A DNA stretch of 6,829 nt from Bacteroidetes bacterium QH_1_64_81 (GTDB lineage: Bacteria; Bacteroidota; Rhodothermia; Rhodothermales; Salinibacteraceae). The DNA is taken from positions 1 to 6,829 of the forward strand of contig PXSX01000259.1 in the NCBI GenBank assembly GCA_003022655.1, written 5' to 3'. Both the position numbers and the translations under genes were made by a program. The notes beneath the pieces are model-generated. The model saw nothing but the letters and a program-made list of their open reading frames with translations. It searched no databases and had not been told where the DNA came from. Below are positions 6,406 to 6,829 of this stretch, in pieces (the stretch's first letter is position 1; each line of letters opens with the position of its first letter).

Positions 6406-6424
6406 GGAACCCTGTTCCTTTTTT
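6406..6424 (+). terminator. Intrinsic-terminator-like hairpin without an upstream gene
   Basis: GGAAC-CCT-GTTCC (6406-6418) is followed at once by six T (6419-6424); A-rich bases before the stem can pair with part of the T-run. The form is good although the stem is short. No + strand gene ends before it, so it would stop either read-through from the mobile element or an unseen small RNA. Confidence 0.4.
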
Positions 6425-6600
6425 ACCCCGATGAAGGAGGAGCAGGCTCCCGGAACTCGACTTCTCTTGGTTCCGCGTCCCCGAGGAGTGCCGTCAGGAC
6501 CCCTCTAAGAGCGACCTCTCGGTTTCGAAAAGCAGTGCAGACCGGGGGTCACCGGATTTTCACGCCAGGCACTTGGCAAACCCGTTTCGGACCACGACCC

Positions 6601-6629
6601 TTGTAACGGTGATTGATGGACTCTAGAAA
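6601..6629 (+). promoter_or_regulatory. Possible promoter of the alpha-glucan phosphorylase gene
   Basis: TTGTAA (6601-6606) and TAGAAA (6624-6629) are separated by exactly 17 bases; each matches the consensus at 4 of 6 positions. It would give a leader of about 85 bases to the ATG at 6721. Confidence 0.3.
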
Positions 6630-6720
6630 GACACTTCTTGCAAACTGAGCGGGCTGCAGTTCGAAGAGGACCTGCGTGCCCCCCTCCAATTCTCCATCAA
6701 TCCTCCGCTGCTCTTTTCCA

Positions 6721-6829
6721 ATGTTTTCCGACGGAATGACGCCCCGCGACAAGCTCGAATCGATCGCAATTAATCTCTGGTGGAGCTGGGACCCCGAGGC
6801 CCGCGCCCTCTTCCGGCGCCTCAACCCCG
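6721..6829 (+). CDS. glgP: Alpha-glucan (glycogen/maltodextrin) phosphorylase, N-terminal fragment
   Basis: Only the first 36 codons are in the window; the gene runs off the right edge. The stretch INLWWSWDPEARALFRRLNP (17-36) matches the start of the DUF3417 domain. That domain precedes the catalytic part of the alpha-glucan phosphorylases found in many Bacteroidota, actinobacteria and thermophiles (family pattern: NLWWSWNPEA..LFRRLDP). The enzyme removes glucose units from alpha-1,4-glucans with phosphate, giving glucose-1-phosphate in the cytoplasm. Two in-frame ATGs are possible, 6721 and 6736. The second is preceded by GACGGA, but neither has a real Shine-Dalgarno sequence. The frame is open back to 6649 but does not look coding there. 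The family call rests on this short but very characteristic stretch. Confidence 0.82.
   Translation, partial: MFSDGMTPRDKLESIAINLWWSWDPEARALFRRLNP

Larger units (their letters stand above)
6017..6720. other. 700-base spacer between divergent genes
   Basis: The spacer holds no protein gene I can support. It contains a small inverted-repeat element (6249-6335), a + strand terminator-like hairpin (6406-6424) and a possible promoter for the phosphorylase gene (6601-6629). The part next to the regulator (6017-6248) shows only a weak ACGAG/CTCGT hairpin at about 6188-6205. The stretch 6240-6340 is clearly more A/T-rich than its surroundings. Confidence 0.5.

Noticed and set aside
6431..6508. 25-codon ORF starting MKEEQAPGTR
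   Set aside because: It is short, has no start signal and no recognisable pattern; expected by chance in GC-rich spacer DNA.
6549..6824. 91-codon - strand open frame
   Set aside because: It overlaps in antisense the conserved start of the glucan phosphorylase gene and shows no motif.
1..6829. CRISPR arrays, tRNA or rRNA genes, full transposase genes
   Set aside because: No regularly spaced direct repeats, tRNA-like cloverleaf ends, rRNA-like stretches or transposase-like product were found on either strand.

Overview
The window is GC-rich bacterial DNA that looks like a halophilic or thermophilic member of the Rhodothermota/Bacteroidota, most like Salinibacter. This is an inference. It rests on acidic, Asp/Glu-rich proteins, a one-polypeptide hybrid kinase/receiver/AraC regulator (a layout typical of Bacteroidota), and the absence of a convincing Shine-Dalgarno sequence in front of any start codon.

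Layout, left to right. (1) The 3' end of an unrecognised + strand gene (1-459) is followed directly by a hairpin. (2) A 31-residue single-membrane-segment ORF (648-743, +) lies in a spacer that ends in an unusual array of degenerate 7-base GTGANNN units in two inverted arms (971-1052). (3) Two - strand genes follow: a DUF971/GBBH-like zinc-binding protein (1035-1355) and an ECF sigma factor (1482-2147), separated by a good intrinsic terminator. (4) Divergent from the sigma gene is a secreted isoaspartyl peptidase/asparaginase gene (2536-3445, +). It is broken: about 40 codons of the beta subunit are missing at one junction and the frame shifts there. (5) After a 430-base spacer without genes comes a large - strand gene (3878-6016) for a membrane-anchored hybrid regulator with DHp/ATPase, receiver and AraC-type DNA-binding domains. 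Its kinase core is degenerate while its receiver and DNA-binding domains look intact. (6) A 700-base spacer holds an 87-bp element with terminal inverted repeats and a short target duplication (probable MITE or IS remnant), an orphan terminator and a possible promoter. (7) The window ends inside the first codons of an alpha-glucan phosphorylase gene (6721 onward, +).

The genes do not form one pathway. They are mostly single transcription units facing different ways: a sigma factor with no adjacent anti-sigma gene, a housekeeping-type DUF971 protein, a decayed peptidase, a one-piece regulator and a glycogen-catabolism gene. The regulator and the phosphorylase gene are divergent, so control of one by the other is possible but unsupported beyond position. 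The points most worth a second look are the apparent pseudokinase regulator without a sensor domain, the deletion in the peptidase gene, the small mobile element and the inverted heptamer arrays.
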